Source: Acidovorax sp. SUPP3334 (GTDB lineage: Bacteria; Pseudomonadota; Gammaproteobacteria; Burkholderiales; Burkholderiaceae_C). From it: DNA of 64,000 nt. Shown piece after piece: positions 34,091 through 42,420 of the stretch. A program made the translations under genes and the position numbers. The notes beneath the pieces were generated by a model that worked only from the letters and a program-made list of their open reading frames with translations, was not told where the DNA came from and made no database searches. Within the stretch, counting starts at the first letter, position 1. Every line of letters begins with the position of its first letter. The DNA is taken from NCBI RefSeq assembly GCF_030159055.1, contig NZ_BQXQ01000004.1, positions 62,001 through 126,000 on the forward strand, read 5' to 3'.

Positions 34091-36012
34091 GGCTTACGAA
34101 CCTCGTTCAAAAAAGCGACAGGAGCTGGCGAGCCGTGATTGAGAAGGCGTGGCGTGATCAGAAAAAGCCGCTCGGTGCGTTGCGTCTGGCGCTCGTTGTT
34201 GCGAAATGCTCCACCTACCAGCGGCAGCTTGGAAAGTCCGGGAACAGCGTTGTTCTGGGACTGCTCCGACTCCACGGTGATACCCCCGATGAGCAGGCTC
34301 TCGCCTTCGCGCACATGGGCTTCGGTGCGGATCTCGGTTTTCTTCACGATGGGGACCTGGTCCACCACGTTCGTCTCGAACGCTCCGTCTTCGATATAGA
34401 GCGTGAGTTTGATGTTGTTGCTGCCGTCCATGCGGGTGACCTGCGGTGTCATCTCCAGCAGCGTGCCGGCCTCGATCTGGAACAGGTTGGCTTCCAGGTT
34501 ACCGGCCACGCGAACCGTGACCACGCGTTTTTCGCGCATGACGGCGGTTCGGTTGGCGACGCCCATGACGGACGGTTTGGACAGGATGCGGGCCTTGCCC
34601 TCGCCCTGCAGGGCGTTCACGCGGGCCAGCAGATGGCGGCCCGCGTCGGCGACGATCGTACCCAGCGCGGCGGCAGGCATGAGGCTGTTGGACAGGTTCA
34701 TGCTGATGTTGGTGTCGCTGCCTCGCAAAGTCCAGTTCACGCCAAGCGCATCCACGCTGTCGGAGTTGACCTCGATGATGGTGGCCTCCAGTTCGACCAA
34801 CTGGGGCTTTTGGTCGAGCCTGCGGATCAGGGTCTCGAACTCCGCCATGCGATCGGCGCGTCCGTAAACCACGACCGAGTTAGTGCCCTCGTCGGCCTCG
34901 AAGCGCGGCTGATTGTCTTCTTCGGGGTTCTTCGCAGGGGGCGTCAGCGGCCTTAGTTCGGAGGCCGGCGTGCTGGCGTCCTGGTTGGTAGCGCGCGGCA
35001 GCGGTGGCAGAAATTGGTTGGCCGAAGGCAGGGGAATGTAAGCGCCGAGTTTTTTGCGCGTGCTGTCACCGTCCTTGTCCATGAGGCGTACCAGCGGGGT
35101 GGTATTGGGGGTGTCTTTGTCGTGTTCACCATAAAGCTTGCGCAGCATGGTTGCTACGCCTGGCACGGTGGAATTGCCAACTGCCCGGTCGCTTGCAGAG
35201 GCGAACTGCAGCCCAAACACCCTGACCGTGCGGGCATTGTTGTCGGTCACGCCTGCATCGAGCGCCTCTAGAGCAGAACTCACGAGTTCGAGGTGGCGTG
35301 GCGGGCCAGACGCATAAAGTGTGCTGTTGGCTTCGTTGAAGCGGATGGGGTAGCGCTTGTCGCCCAGGTCGAATGACTGGAGCAGTTCGGCCACTTGTTC
35401 GCGGTTGAAGCCCTTGAGCCGGAACATCCGGCTTTGCAAGGAGCGGCCCGGATAGAAGTACAGCGCCGAGCCGTCGTGGTACCACAGCAGGTTGTAGGCG
35501 CGTGAGACGCTGTCCAGGAATTCCCGTGGCTTGAGATCGAAGTTGGCGTTGACCACGCCTTCCACGCCGTCAGCCACGATGGCGGGGGTTCCCCGGCTGG
35601 CAGCGAAGTCCTGCAGCACGTCCGAGATCCGCTTGTTCTCCGCTCTATAGACGAAGCGGCCTTTCTCCCAGGGTGCCATTTCCGAGGCGCTGGGCGGCAT
35701 GGGCAGACTGGGCGCTGACGACAGCGACGTCGCCCTTGCGGATGGTATGGCCACGGGCCGGGTGGACACGGAGGCATCGCTTTGTGGGCGTGCCGGGGCC
35801 AAGGCGGTGAACGGGCTTGCGGCGTTAGGGAGGCCAGACAGGCTACCTAGTTGCTGAGACATCTTCATGTAACTCGGCGAGGGCTGTGCAAAGGCACTCC
35901 CGGTGATAGACAGCGCGAGCAGCACAGCGGCGAAGGTGTCGCAGTGAACGGCTCCCATGCCGCAGGCCGATAAGGCGGGTGGCTTGCGTGGGATGGGGGC
36001 GGTGGACTTCAA
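34087..36012 (-). CDS. hrcC: T3S outer-membrane secretin HrcC
   Basis: 641 aa from a TTG start preceded by GGAG six bases upstream. Signal peptide with a basic n-region and core DTFAAVLLALSITGSAFA, then N-domains (FVYRAENKRISDVLQDFAAS) and a C-terminal secretin domain (VELEATIIEVNSDSVDALGV, EGESLLIGGITVESEQSQNN, then LPLVGGAFRNNERQTQRTE). The TTG is chosen because the PIP box and -10 place transcription start near 36040, which excludes longer upstream frames; the next ATG (35958) lacks a ribosome binding site but would keep the signal core. First gene of a long minus-strand run towards hrcN. Confidence 0.93.
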   Translation of the reverse strand: MKSTAPIPRKPPALSACGMGAVHCDTFAAVLLALSITGSAFAQPSPSYMKMSQQLGSLSGLPNAASPFTALAPARPQSDASVSTRPVAIPSARATSLSSAPSLPMPPSASEMAPWEKGRFVYRAENKRISDVLQDFAASRGTPAIVADGVEGVVNANFDLKPREFLDSVSRAYNLLWYHDGSALYFYPGRSLQSRMFRLKGFNREQVAELLQSFDLGDKRYPIRFNEANSTLYASGPPRHLELVSSALEALDAGVTDNNARTVRVFGLQFASASDRAVGNSTVPGVATMLRKLYGEHDKDTPNTTPLVRLMDKDGDSTRKKLGAYIPLPSANQFLPPLPRATNQDASTPASELRPLTPPAKNPEEDNQPRFEADEGTNSVVVYGRADRMAEFETLIRRLDQKPQLVELEATIIEVNSDSVDALGVNWTLRGSDTNISMNLSNSLMPAAALGTIVADAGRHLLARVNALQGEGKARILSKPSVMGVANRTAVMREKRVVTVRVAGNLEANLFQIEAGTLLEMTPQVTRMDGSNNIKLTLYIEDGAFETNVVDQVPIVKKTEIRTEAHVREGESLLIGGITVESEQSQNNAVPGLSKLPLVGGAFRNNERQTQRTERLFLITPRLLNHGSPAPVAFLNEVRKP

Positions 36013-36044
36013 CGCGTACTCCGGTTTGTTGGGCTGGCAAACGA

Positions 36045-36106
36045 AGAGTAGGAGGGGCAAGCCACCGGTACGCTCGTGCAGGCGAACAGACGGACGGGGG
36101 TGCGAA
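36045..36106 (-). promoter_or_regulatory. perfect PIP box and -10 element for hrcC
   Basis: Minus strand TTCGC (36106-36102), N15, TTCGC (36086-36082), 31 nt, TACTCT (36050-36045): an exact match to the HrpX promoter consensus. It fixes the transcription start about 25-30 nt before the TTG start of hrcC. Confidence 0.92.
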
Positions 36107-36196
36107 GGCTGCATGCCAAGGGCTCTGGAGCCTCTCCCAATTTCTTTCCGAGGCGATCGATCGGCATAGCGCTTACAGGGGTTGTGAGTCGTGTGC

Positions 36197-36258
36197 TTCG
36201 CCTTTCCGGCCATCGTTTCGACTATTGGATCAGCGTTGCTGCCCGATGCAGTTGCAAT
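36197..36258 (+). promoter_or_regulatory. PIP box for the methyltransferase-hpaH operon
   Basis: TTCGC (36197-36201), N15, TTCGA (36217-36221), 31 nt, TGCAAT (36253-36258). Only the last base of the second half-site (A instead of C/G/T) and the first bases of the -10 deviate. About 80 nt from the -10 to the ATG. Confidence 0.7.
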
Positions 36259-36336
36259 AGGCGCAGCCGTTCGTGCCCTCACGAAAGCGGATTTGCACGC
36301 TCCCCGTCACCGCCTCAATTTCCAAGGAGAAGACCG

Positions 36337-37851
36337 ATGAAATCATCTCAGCCTGCCGTGCTTGACTTGCGCAGCGAACCCTATACGCGGGGCTATTACC
36401 GCGTCCTTTCTCCTGCACAGATGAGCGTGGCTCTGGAGTCGCGCGGTGTGTGTGGGCCCGATCTTTCGGCCCCTCTCAATTGCTTTGAATTGGGGATGGG
36501 TTTTGGCTTGCCGTTGGTCGCACATGCTGCGTGCTTCCCACACATGCGCTTTTACGGCAACGACTTCAATCGTGAACATGTCACCTATGCGAGCCAATTG
36601 GCCAAGGACGCAGGCTTGACGAACGTAGAGGTATTCGAAGATTCCTTCGAAAAACTACTGGATCGTGATCTGCCCCCGATGGACATCATCTCCATGCACG
36701 GCGTGTATTCCTGGATATCGCCGAAGGTACGCAAAATGGTGTTGCGGTTCATCGCAGAACGCTTGCGCCCGGGAGGGACGTTTTATGTCAGCTACAACGC
36801 GCTTCCCGGCTGGGCTGCCCAGATGCCATTGCGGGAACTGGTCAACTTGCACGGTTTGCGTCAAGTTTCTGTCGGCGCAACGCCGGTCGAGCGCCTGTCC
36901 CAGACCCTCGATTTTCTGGATGACTTCGCGCGCGTGAATCCGATGTACTTCGAGCAGGATATCTCGGTGCGGGCGCGCTTGGGCGGCTTGCGAAGCCTCG
37001 ATCCACACTACGCCGCGCATGAGTATTTCAACCCGGATTGGCACCCCATGCATTTTCACCAAGTTGCCAGCGAGATGGCGGATGTGGGCCTTGAATTCGC
37101 TGCTCCTGCCTTGTTGTCTGAACAGGTGGACAACGCGATCCTTTCCCAACCAACACGAGACCTGCTGAGTTCAGTTGGCGATCCGATACTGCGCGAGACG
37201 ATGCGCGACTTCGTTCTGAACAAGTCTTTCCGTTGGGACCTCTACACCCGCGGTGCGTCGCGCGCGAGTGCGGCACAAACCGCGCAATTTCGGAAAGACA
37301 GGGGCTGGCTATTGGCAACTGCGCGAAGTGAGGGAATAACGGGCCCTCTGGTCGCAGGGACCACGACCTACATGGATGCGCCCACTACGTGTCGTCTGTT
37401 GGATGCGTTGTCCGAAGGTCCTGCGACTGCCCGAGAACTGTCGCTCCGGCCTGGGCTCGAACAACTGGATGCGGACTACATCGTGGATGCACTGTTGCTG
37501 CTGGAGGACGAAGGCCAGGTGCATCCGGCGCTGCCTGTGGCATTGCGAGACAGTGCACGGGATTCTGTGCGCCGTTTCAACACGGCTGTCATGCAACGCC
37601 CTGCCGAGGATGGCCTGCATTACCTTTCCTGCAGTGCCAGTGGCCGGGCCATGGGCTGGTCAACGATTGCCTTGGCACAGATTCGCGCTGCCTATCAGGG
37701 CGCGCTGACTGTGGACGACATGGTTCACGCCATGCGGCCTCAGTTCGAAGGCGATGGCGATGGCCAGGTGCCGGCCAAGCAGTTGGCGCACAGCGCAGGC
37801 CGCTTCTTTGCCAGTCGTGCCCCGGTGCTGCGCCACCTGGGCCTGTTGTGA
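36337..37851 (+). CDS. SAM-dependent methyltransferase with regulatory domain, T3S-linked
   Basis: 504-aa class I methyltransferase. Motif I near residues 48-60 (NCFELGMGFGLPLVAHAACF), later strands MDIISMHGVYSWISPKVRKM and GGTFYVSYNALPGWAAQMPL, then the 'methyltransferase regulatory domain' region (about 215-300) and a C-terminal helical part. This architecture (PF10119-type) is shared with bacterial protein-lysine methyltransferases such as Rickettsia PKMT1, but also with many uncharacterised enzymes. A strong AAGGAG ribosome binding site is present. It has a PIP-like promoter and its stop overlaps the hpaH start, so it should be made with the T3S system. Target unknown; a secreted or surface T3S protein is an attractive guess. 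Confidence 0.8.
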   Translation: MKSSQPAVLDLRSEPYTRGYYRVLSPAQMSVALESRGVCGPDLSAPLNCFELGMGFGLPLVAHAACFPHMRFYGNDFNREHVTYASQLAKDAGLTNVEVFEDSFEKLLDRDLPPMDIISMHGVYSWISPKVRKMVLRFIAERLRPGGTFYVSYNALPGWAAQMPLRELVNLHGLRQVSVGATPVERLSQTLDFLDDFARVNPMYFEQDISVRARLGGLRSLDPHYAAHEYFNPDWHPMHFHQVASEMADVGLEFAAPALLSEQVDNAILSQPTRDLLSSVGDPILRETMRDFVLNKSFRWDLYTRGASRASAAQTAQFRKDRGWLLATARSEGITGPLVAGTTTYMDAPTTCRLLDALSEGPATARELSLRPGLEQLDADYIVDALLLLEDEGQVHPALPVALRDSARDSVRRFNTAVMQRPAEDGLHYLSCSASGRAMGWSTIALAQIRAAYQGALTVDDMVHAMRPQFEGDGDGQVPAKQLAHSAGRFFASRAPVLRHLGLL

Positions 37852-38594
37852 TGGTGCGCTGGCAGCGCCATGCGCTGGTGGCAGCGACGGCGCTGCAGGC
37901 GTGCGGCGCCAACGCGCTCATCGCCTACGACTGCTGGGTGAAGGGCACCGACTCCGACCCGGTGCGCGTGGCGTTCGACATCGCCAAGCGCTATCCGGCC
38001 ATCGTCGGGCAGTGCCGGGCCGTGGAACTGCCCGATCCCCCTGCCGATCCGGTGGATCCGGACGACTCGGCGGCCGACCCGGCCGCAGTCGCGAGCGTGC
38101 GGGTGATCCGCGCGCCGCGCGCTGCTTCGGCGTCAGCCGTTGCTTCACGCGCGCCAGGCGCGCTGTGGCCCACGGCCATGGTGACGCCGCGGTGGCGCCA
38201 TGAAGCGCTGTGGCCGGTGATCGAGTCGGCTGCCACCCGCCATGCCATCGACCCGCACCTGGTGCAGGCCGTGATCGAGGTGGAGTCGGCTTATTCGCCG
38301 AATGCGCGGTCTCCCAAGGGGGCGCTGGGCCTCATGCAGTTGATGCCCGCCACGGCGGCCCGTTTCGGCGCCCCCTCGAGTGCGGACCTGTACACGCCCG
38401 CCGTGAATGTCGAAACCGGTGTGCGCTACCTGCGGTTCCTGGCCGACAAGTTCAGCGGCCAGACCGACCTGGTGCTGGCCGCCTACAACGCGGGCGAGGG
38501 CGCGGTCGTTCGGCATGGGTACAAGATTCCTCCCTATCGTGAAACGCAGGACTACGTGCGCAAGGTGCTCGACCGCTATCCCGCTGTGCGCTGA
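37851..38594 (+). CDS. hpaH: T3S-associated lytic transglycosylase HpaH (Hpa2/HpaH)
   Basis: 247-aa exported muramidase-like enzyme. The signal peptide is weak but present (RHALVAATALQACGANALIA), then a short N-terminal part with Cys residues, a Pro/Asp/Ala-rich linker (about 60-105), and an SLT domain with the catalytic Glu near residue 145 (VIEVESAYSPNARSPKGALG), GLMQLMPATAARFG and AAYNAGEGAVVR. HpaH-type enzymes open the peptidoglycan for the T3S pilus and help some effectors. Its ATG overlaps the TGA of the methyltransferase, so both share the PIP promoter. Confidence 0.9.
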   Translation: MVRWQRHALVAATALQACGANALIAYDCWVKGTDSDPVRVAFDIAKRYPAIVGQCRAVELPDPPADPVDPDDSAADPAAVASVRVIRAPRAASASAVASRAPGALWPTAMVTPRWRHEALWPVIESAATRHAIDPHLVQAVIEVESAYSPNARSPKGALGLMQLMPATAARFGAPSSADLYTPAVNVETGVRYLRFLADKFSGQTDLVLAAYNAGEGAVVRHGYKIPPYRETQDYVRKVLDRYPAVR

Positions 38595-38689
38595 TCCGCC
38601 GTGCTTCCCTCAAGGGCCGTGCAATGCCTGCCGGCCCTTTTTCATTGCCCTGGCGCGGCGAACGCCTGGCAGAAGCGAAAAATAGAAAA

Positions 38690-38723
38690 GGGCATGGAAT
38701 CAATGATTTCCATGCCCTTTTTT
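38690..38723. terminator. intrinsic terminator, probably bidirectional
   Basis: Ten-base perfect stem GGGCATGGAA / TTCCATGCCC with an eight-base loop, preceded by an A-rich tract and followed by six T residues. It lies between the convergent hpaH and the minus-strand gene ending at 38762 and would serve both. Confidence 0.95.
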
Positions 38724-38761
38724 GCTTGCCTGCGCGTTGCGCAAGGCTTGGCAGATGGCTT

Positions 38762-39529
38762 TCAGGTCGGCAGTGCCTTGTCGCGAAATGGCAGCGCCGC
38801 GTCCGTGAGCAGCCACTGGATCAGGTGGACCGGGCTCAACTGGTCCGCCAGGGCGAGGGCTTGTGCTGAAAGCTGCACTTTCGTATCGCCCAGCCCTTGC
38901 TGCGCGAATGCGCGTGCCGCTTCGAGCACCAGCGGCTTGGCGGACTCGATGTTTCCTGCCGGGTCACCCGCGTCCACCAGTTTGCGGCGGGCGTGCGCAG
39001 GCACTTCGGCCAGCCTCACCAGCGAGGCGATCAAGGCCGGCGACGGGGAGACGCTGCCGGGCTGAAAGCCTTGCTGCGCGTCCACCAGCAGCCACTCGCG
39101 TTCCTCGTCGATGCAGGCGATCGCCGCGCTGCCGTGGGCGGTGTCGCCCGCTGCAGCGGCAGGCAGGCGCAGGCGTTCGAAGTCGGCGCTGTTGGCATGC
39201 ACCTGCGACAGCTGGTTGTCCGAGAGCAGCCGCAGCGCGCGGTTCAGCGAGCGGCCTTCCTCGCCCGCCAGCGTTTCCAGCCGCACCAGCAGACCCTGCA
39301 AGGCCATGTGGCGCTGGGTCAATGCGCTTTCGCAGCCGGGCAGCAACAGGTTGCTGGACACCCAGAGCCCGGAAGATCGAGGAAACCCGTCGTCCAGGAA
39401 GATGGGTGGCTGCACCATGGACACCAGACGAAGGCGAACGCCCACGCCGCCGTTGGGCACGATTCGGTGGGCGCCGGCGCCCCATGCCTGCGGCGGTGGC
39501 GTGGCGGCTCTCAATGAGGGTGAAGGCAT
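38762..39529 (-). CDS. hypothetical protein, last gene of hrp-edge operon
   Basis: 255-aa protein starting MPSPSLRAATPPPQAWGAGA, whose ATG lies inside the end of the GNAT gene (19-nt overlap). It begins with a short Pro-rich segment and a beta-rich stretch (GGVGVRLRLVSMVQPPIFLD), followed by a helical C-terminal half (ALIASLVRLAEVPAHARRKL, then LALADQLSPVHLIQWLLTDA). No signal peptide, membrane helix or enzyme motif is evident. I recognise no family. As part of the operon with the Gly-rich repeat protein, it may be a chaperone, regulator or effector. Confidence 0.7.
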   Translation of the reverse strand: MPSPSLRAATPPPQAWGAGAHRIVPNGGVGVRLRLVSMVQPPIFLDDGFPRSSGLWVSSNLLLPGCESALTQRHMALQGLLVRLETLAGEEGRSLNRALRLLSDNQLSQVHANSADFERLRLPAAAAGDTAHGSAAIACIDEEREWLLVDAQQGFQPGSVSPSPALIASLVRLAEVPAHARRKLVDAGDPAGNIESAKPLVLEAARAFAQQGLGDTKVQLSAQALALADQLSPVHLIQWLLTDAALPFRDKALPT

Positions 39530-40023
39530 GGCGATGCTCCGGTGAGAAAGGGGGCCGGCAGCCCCGCAGCCAGCGCGCTGCGGTTGGCCGCAATTGGGTA
39601 TTCGGTCTTGCGCAGGCCGCCCTGCGCCGTGATCCGGTAAATGATGTCGTCGCCCTGCGCTTCGACGCGCTGCCAGCCGTGCCGCTCCATGAAGCGCAGG
39701 CAACGGTGGTTGTCGCTTTCGACGGCGACCAGAATTTCGGCCTTGAGCGAAAACAGCCACTGCAGCGCTGGCTTGAGCAGCAGCGCCCAGAGGCCGTGGT
39801 AGCGCGGCAGCACAGCGATGTGGGCCTGTTCGCCATCGAACAGGATGCCGCCGATCGGCGCGCCATCGGCTTCGAAGCCGATGGAGGGGCAGTCGGCATA
39901 GAACGCGGTAAAGGCGTCGCGGGTCACCGTTTGCGTGTAATCCTTGGCGGATCCGGCCCGGTAGCGGTCCGAATCCGCGTCGTAGAAGACGCCCAGGTCG
40001 GCTTTTGGGGAGAGTCTCAGCAT
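39511..40023 (-). CDS. GNAT-like acetyltransferase in hrp-edge operon
   Basis: 170-aa protein. The C-terminal half has a GNAT-like core: GAPIGGILFDGEQAHIAVLP (beta-4/5 region), LWALLLKPALQWLFSLKAEI and the typical acetyl-CoA-fold end VAVESDNHRCLRFMERHGWQ. The first 40 residues resemble those of small bacterial acetyltransferases. The start is the ATG 10 nt after the preceding gene. It overlaps the next gene by 19 nt, so it is tightly coupled in the operon. Protein acetylation of a T3S component or self-protection are possible roles; neither is shown by the sequence. Confidence 0.72.
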   Translation of the reverse strand: MLRLSPKADLGVFYDADSDRYRAGSAKDYTQTVTRDAFTAFYADCPSIGFEADGAPIGGILFDGEQAHIAVLPRYHGLWALLLKPALQWLFSLKAEILVAVESDNHRCLRFMERHGWQRVEAQGDDIIYRITAQGGLRKTEYPIAANRSALAAGLPAPFLTGASPCLHPH

Positions 40024-40033
40024 GGCCTGGCTC

Positions 40034-40414
40034 TCAGGCGTGCTCGCCAGCCATCTCGGGCTCCAGCTGCAGCAGCTCCCGCATGGATTTGCGCACGTGC
40101 TCGTCTTCGCTTTCCAGGCAGCTTTGCGCATGGTAGTGCCAGGTCGGGTCGCCCATGATGTTCAGGCACAGGGCCTTCAGTTCCGGCGCGGTGTCCTCGC
40201 CCAGCGAGTTGAGGTACTGCAGAGCTTCCTGCGTGTAGCCGCGCTGGATCGCGATGAGCACCGGAAAAATCAGGTGCTCCTCGGTGTCCGGGCTCAGCGC
40301 ATTCAGCTCTTCGAGCATCGTTTCCGCCTCGTCCAGCTGGTTCTCGCGAATGGCGTTGACCAGGGAGACGGCCAAGGCTGCGATGGGATCTTCGTGAACA
40401 TTGGAGTCGTCCAT
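40034..40414 (-). CDS. HrpB1/HrpK-like TPR protein in hrp-edge operon
   Basis: 126-aa acidic helical protein (ALAVSLVNAIRENQLDEAET, LIAIQRGYTQEALQYLNSLG, WHYHAQSCLESEDEHVRKSM). It resembles the hrpB1 product and the 32362-32787 product in repeat pattern and in the WxYxxxxxL segment. The second of two close ATG codons is preferred because AAGG lies at good distance. Placed just downstream of the Gly-rich 654-aa protein gene, it may be its chaperone. Confidence 0.68.
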   Translation of the reverse strand: MDDSNVHEDPIAALAVSLVNAIRENQLDEAETMLEELNALSPDTEEHLIFPVLIAIQRGYTQEALQYLNSLGEDTAPELKALCLNIMGDPTWHYHAQSCLESEDEHVRKSMRELLQLEPEMAGEHA

Positions 40415-40455
40415 GGTCATTGCCTTTTCAAAAGAGTGAGGGGTTGTGAAGCGCG

Positions 40456-42420
40456 TCAGGCGCGGATGTGCATGTGCAGGTCGATCGACACGCTGCCCCC
40501 ACCCATCGGCAGCTTGCCCGCGACCTTGTCCAGGCCGAGGCCCGAGGCATCGATCGGCAGGCTGTTTTGCATCGAAGGCAGCTTGAGCGCACCCTTTTCC
40601 GGGAACAGGCCCGCCGCAGCGCCCTTGGTGGCGGTGTCCACGACCGATTGGATCACCCCGCCGATCACGTCGTTGACGACGGATTGCATGGTGCTCTGGA
40701 TGCCTTCGCGCAAGCTACTCAGCGGGTTGCCGGAGCCTGCGCCCAGGCTGCCCAGCGGGTTGCCGGAGCCTGCACCCAGGCTGCCCAGCGGGTTGCCGGA
40801 GCCTGCGCCCAGGCTGCCCAGCGGGTTGCTGGAGCCTGCACCCAGGCTGCCCAGCGGGTTGCCGGAGCCTGCGCCCAGGCTGCCCAGCGGGTTGCCGGAG
40901 CCTGCGCCCAGGCTGCCCAGCGGGTTGCCGGAGCCTGCCCCAAAACCGCTGCCACCTTGGCCTTGGGTCAAAGGCGAGTTGCCCAGGGGCTGCAGCGCAT
41001 TGGAGAGCGCTTGACCCACGATGTTCTGGATGGCCTGATCCGCCACGCCCATCAGCTTGTCCTGGATCGAGCTTTGCAGGCCTTGCTTGAGGTCCATGGC
41101 CATCTGCTTGCCGCCGGAACGCGCGCCCGTGGCGTTGCGCGGGCTGCTCACGTTGGACAGCGTGTCTTCCAGCACGCCTTGGCCGAGTGCTGCCAGCGCG
41201 TTGTTCTGGTTCAGGCCCAGCTTGGGGATCAGCGTGAACAGGGCGGCCTGTACCGCTGCCTGGATTGCCATGTCGATGGCGTTGTACGCCGAGTTCTGCA
41301 CCGACTCCTTGATGGCTTCGCGGCGGGTTTGCTGCGGCTGTACGCCTTGCGGGCCGTTGCTGCCGTTCGGGCCCTGGCTGGTCGGTCCCGGCGTGTCGGA
41401 ACTGCGGCGTCCGCGGGTCTGCACGCCGGTGCTCGCGGCGTCGCGCGCCGCGTCACCCAGCAGGTTCGTGCCGGTGCCCACCACGGCCGAGTTGCCGTTG
41501 GGGTCGAGCGCCTGCTGGATGCTGAGGATCAGCTTGTCGATGGCGCTCTGGATGACCGTGTCCACGGCATCGCGGGCGGCGGATTCTGCCGCATCCCGTG
41601 CGCCCTGGCGGAAGCCGGTCGGCCGGCTTTCGATCAGCTCGTCCGCATCCCGGCGGGTGCTGGTCAGGCTGGTGTCGGAGATGCCGTCAGTGCCTTGGCG
41701 CGTGGCCGGCGATTGCGGCCCGCCCATGTCGTCGCCGTTCTGGCGCGTGGCGCCGCGCGGGGCGTCGGGCATGTCGCCGGGCACCTTGCGAAAGCTCTCG
41801 CCGTCTGCGAAACGGCCTGCGCGCGAAGCGCCGAGCCCGCCGCTGGTCGCCGCGCCGATGGTGTCCACCGCCAGTCCGCCCAGCATGGACGTGCCATTGG
41901 GGTCCAGGGCCTTGGCGGCCACTTTGGTGACCTCTTGCGTGGCCAGATCGATGGTGGCGTCCACCGCCAGCCGCGCCACGTTCTTGGCGATGCCGCCAGG
42001 CCCGAAGTTGGAGGCGGTTTCCATCGCGCCAAGGGCCAGGTCTTTGATGCCGTTCATGGCCTGTGCCAGGTTGCCCTTGGCGATGCCTTTGGCAAAGCCG
42101 ATGGCGCCTTTCTTGATATTGGACAGGCCGCCCTCCACGCTGTCCACGGCGGTGTCCACCACGTTCTTAACGACGCTTTGCGCTTTCTTGAGCACTTTGT
42201 CGAGGGCCCCGTCCAGTAACGTGTTGGCCGCCATGGCCGCTGGCGTGAGGTTGATGACCCCACGTGCCAGATCCCCGCCGGCCTCCCCGATTTTCTTGAG
42301 GCCCGCTGCGGCCCCTTTCAGATCGAGCGTGGCAAGGCCCTTGGCCAGTTGCCCTACGCCCTGGACCGCCTTTTCGATGCCCTTCACGATTGACTTGAAG
42401 GCATTTTTGATCGCACCCAT
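40456..42420 (-). CDS. large Gly/Ala-rich repeat protein, candidate T3S-secreted translocator or harpin-like protein
   Basis: 654 aa, no Cys, no signal peptide. The N-terminal about 190 residues are Ala/Gly/Lys amphipathic helices (AIKNAFKSIVKGIEKAVQGV, VKNVVDTAVDSVEGGLSNIK); the middle has two segments with AxDPNG followed by hydrophobic-amphipathic helices; residues about 492-570 are seven copies of an 11-residue unit GAGSGNPLGSL; the C-terminus is helical. Composition fits a secreted, membrane-active protein, and the gene tops a four-gene operon at the island edge where hrpF/popF translocator genes sit in relatives. I could not recognise HrpF sequence. A one-mismatch PIP-like box lies 134 nt upstream. 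Confidence 0.7.
   Translation of the reverse strand: MGAIKNAFKSIVKGIEKAVQGVGQLAKGLATLDLKGAAAGLKKIGEAGGDLARGVINLTPAAMAANTLLDGALDKVLKKAQSVVKNVVDTAVDSVEGGLSNIKKGAIGFAKGIAKGNLAQAMNGIKDLALGAMETASNFGPGGIAKNVARLAVDATIDLATQEVTKVAAKALDPNGTSMLGGLAVDTIGAATSGGLGASRAGRFADGESFRKVPGDMPDAPRGATRQNGDDMGGPQSPATRQGTDGISDTSLTSTRRDADELIESRPTGFRQGARDAAESAARDAVDTVIQSAIDKLILSIQQALDPNGNSAVVGTGTNLLGDAARDAASTGVQTRGRRSSDTPGPTSQGPNGSNGPQGVQPQQTRREAIKESVQNSAYNAIDMAIQAAVQAALFTLIPKLGLNQNNALAALGQGVLEDTLSNVSSPRNATGARSGGKQMAMDLKQGLQSSIQDKLMGVADQAIQNIVGQALSNALQPLGNSPLTQGQGGSGFGAGSGNPLGSLGAGSGNPLGSLGAGSGNPLGSLGAGSSNPLGSLGAGSGNPLGSLGAGSGNPLGSLGAGSGNPLSSLREGIQSTMQSVVNDVIGGVIQSVVDTATKGAAAGLFPEKGALKLPSMQNSLPIDASGLGLDKVAGKLPMGGGSVSIDLHMHIRA
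40712..40945 (-). repeat. 33-nt tandem repeat inside the 654-aa protein gene
   Basis: Seven nearly identical 33-nt units encoding GAGSGNPLGSL (one copy has Ser for Gly, the last has Ser for Gly before SL). Low divergence at silent sites points to recent expansion. Confidence 0.95.

Larger units (their letters stand above)
36013..36336. other. divergent promoter region hrcC / methyltransferase
   Basis: About 320 nt holding two outward-facing PIP promoters: one on the minus strand for hrcC (36045-36106) and one on the plus strand for the methyltransferase-hpaH pair (36197-36258). Nothing else was seen. Confidence 0.8.

Noticed and set aside
36013-36282. Long upstream in-frame extension of hrcC
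   Set aside because: It runs through the PIP box and -10 of hrcC, so it is not transcribed from that promoter, and the signal peptide would be buried.
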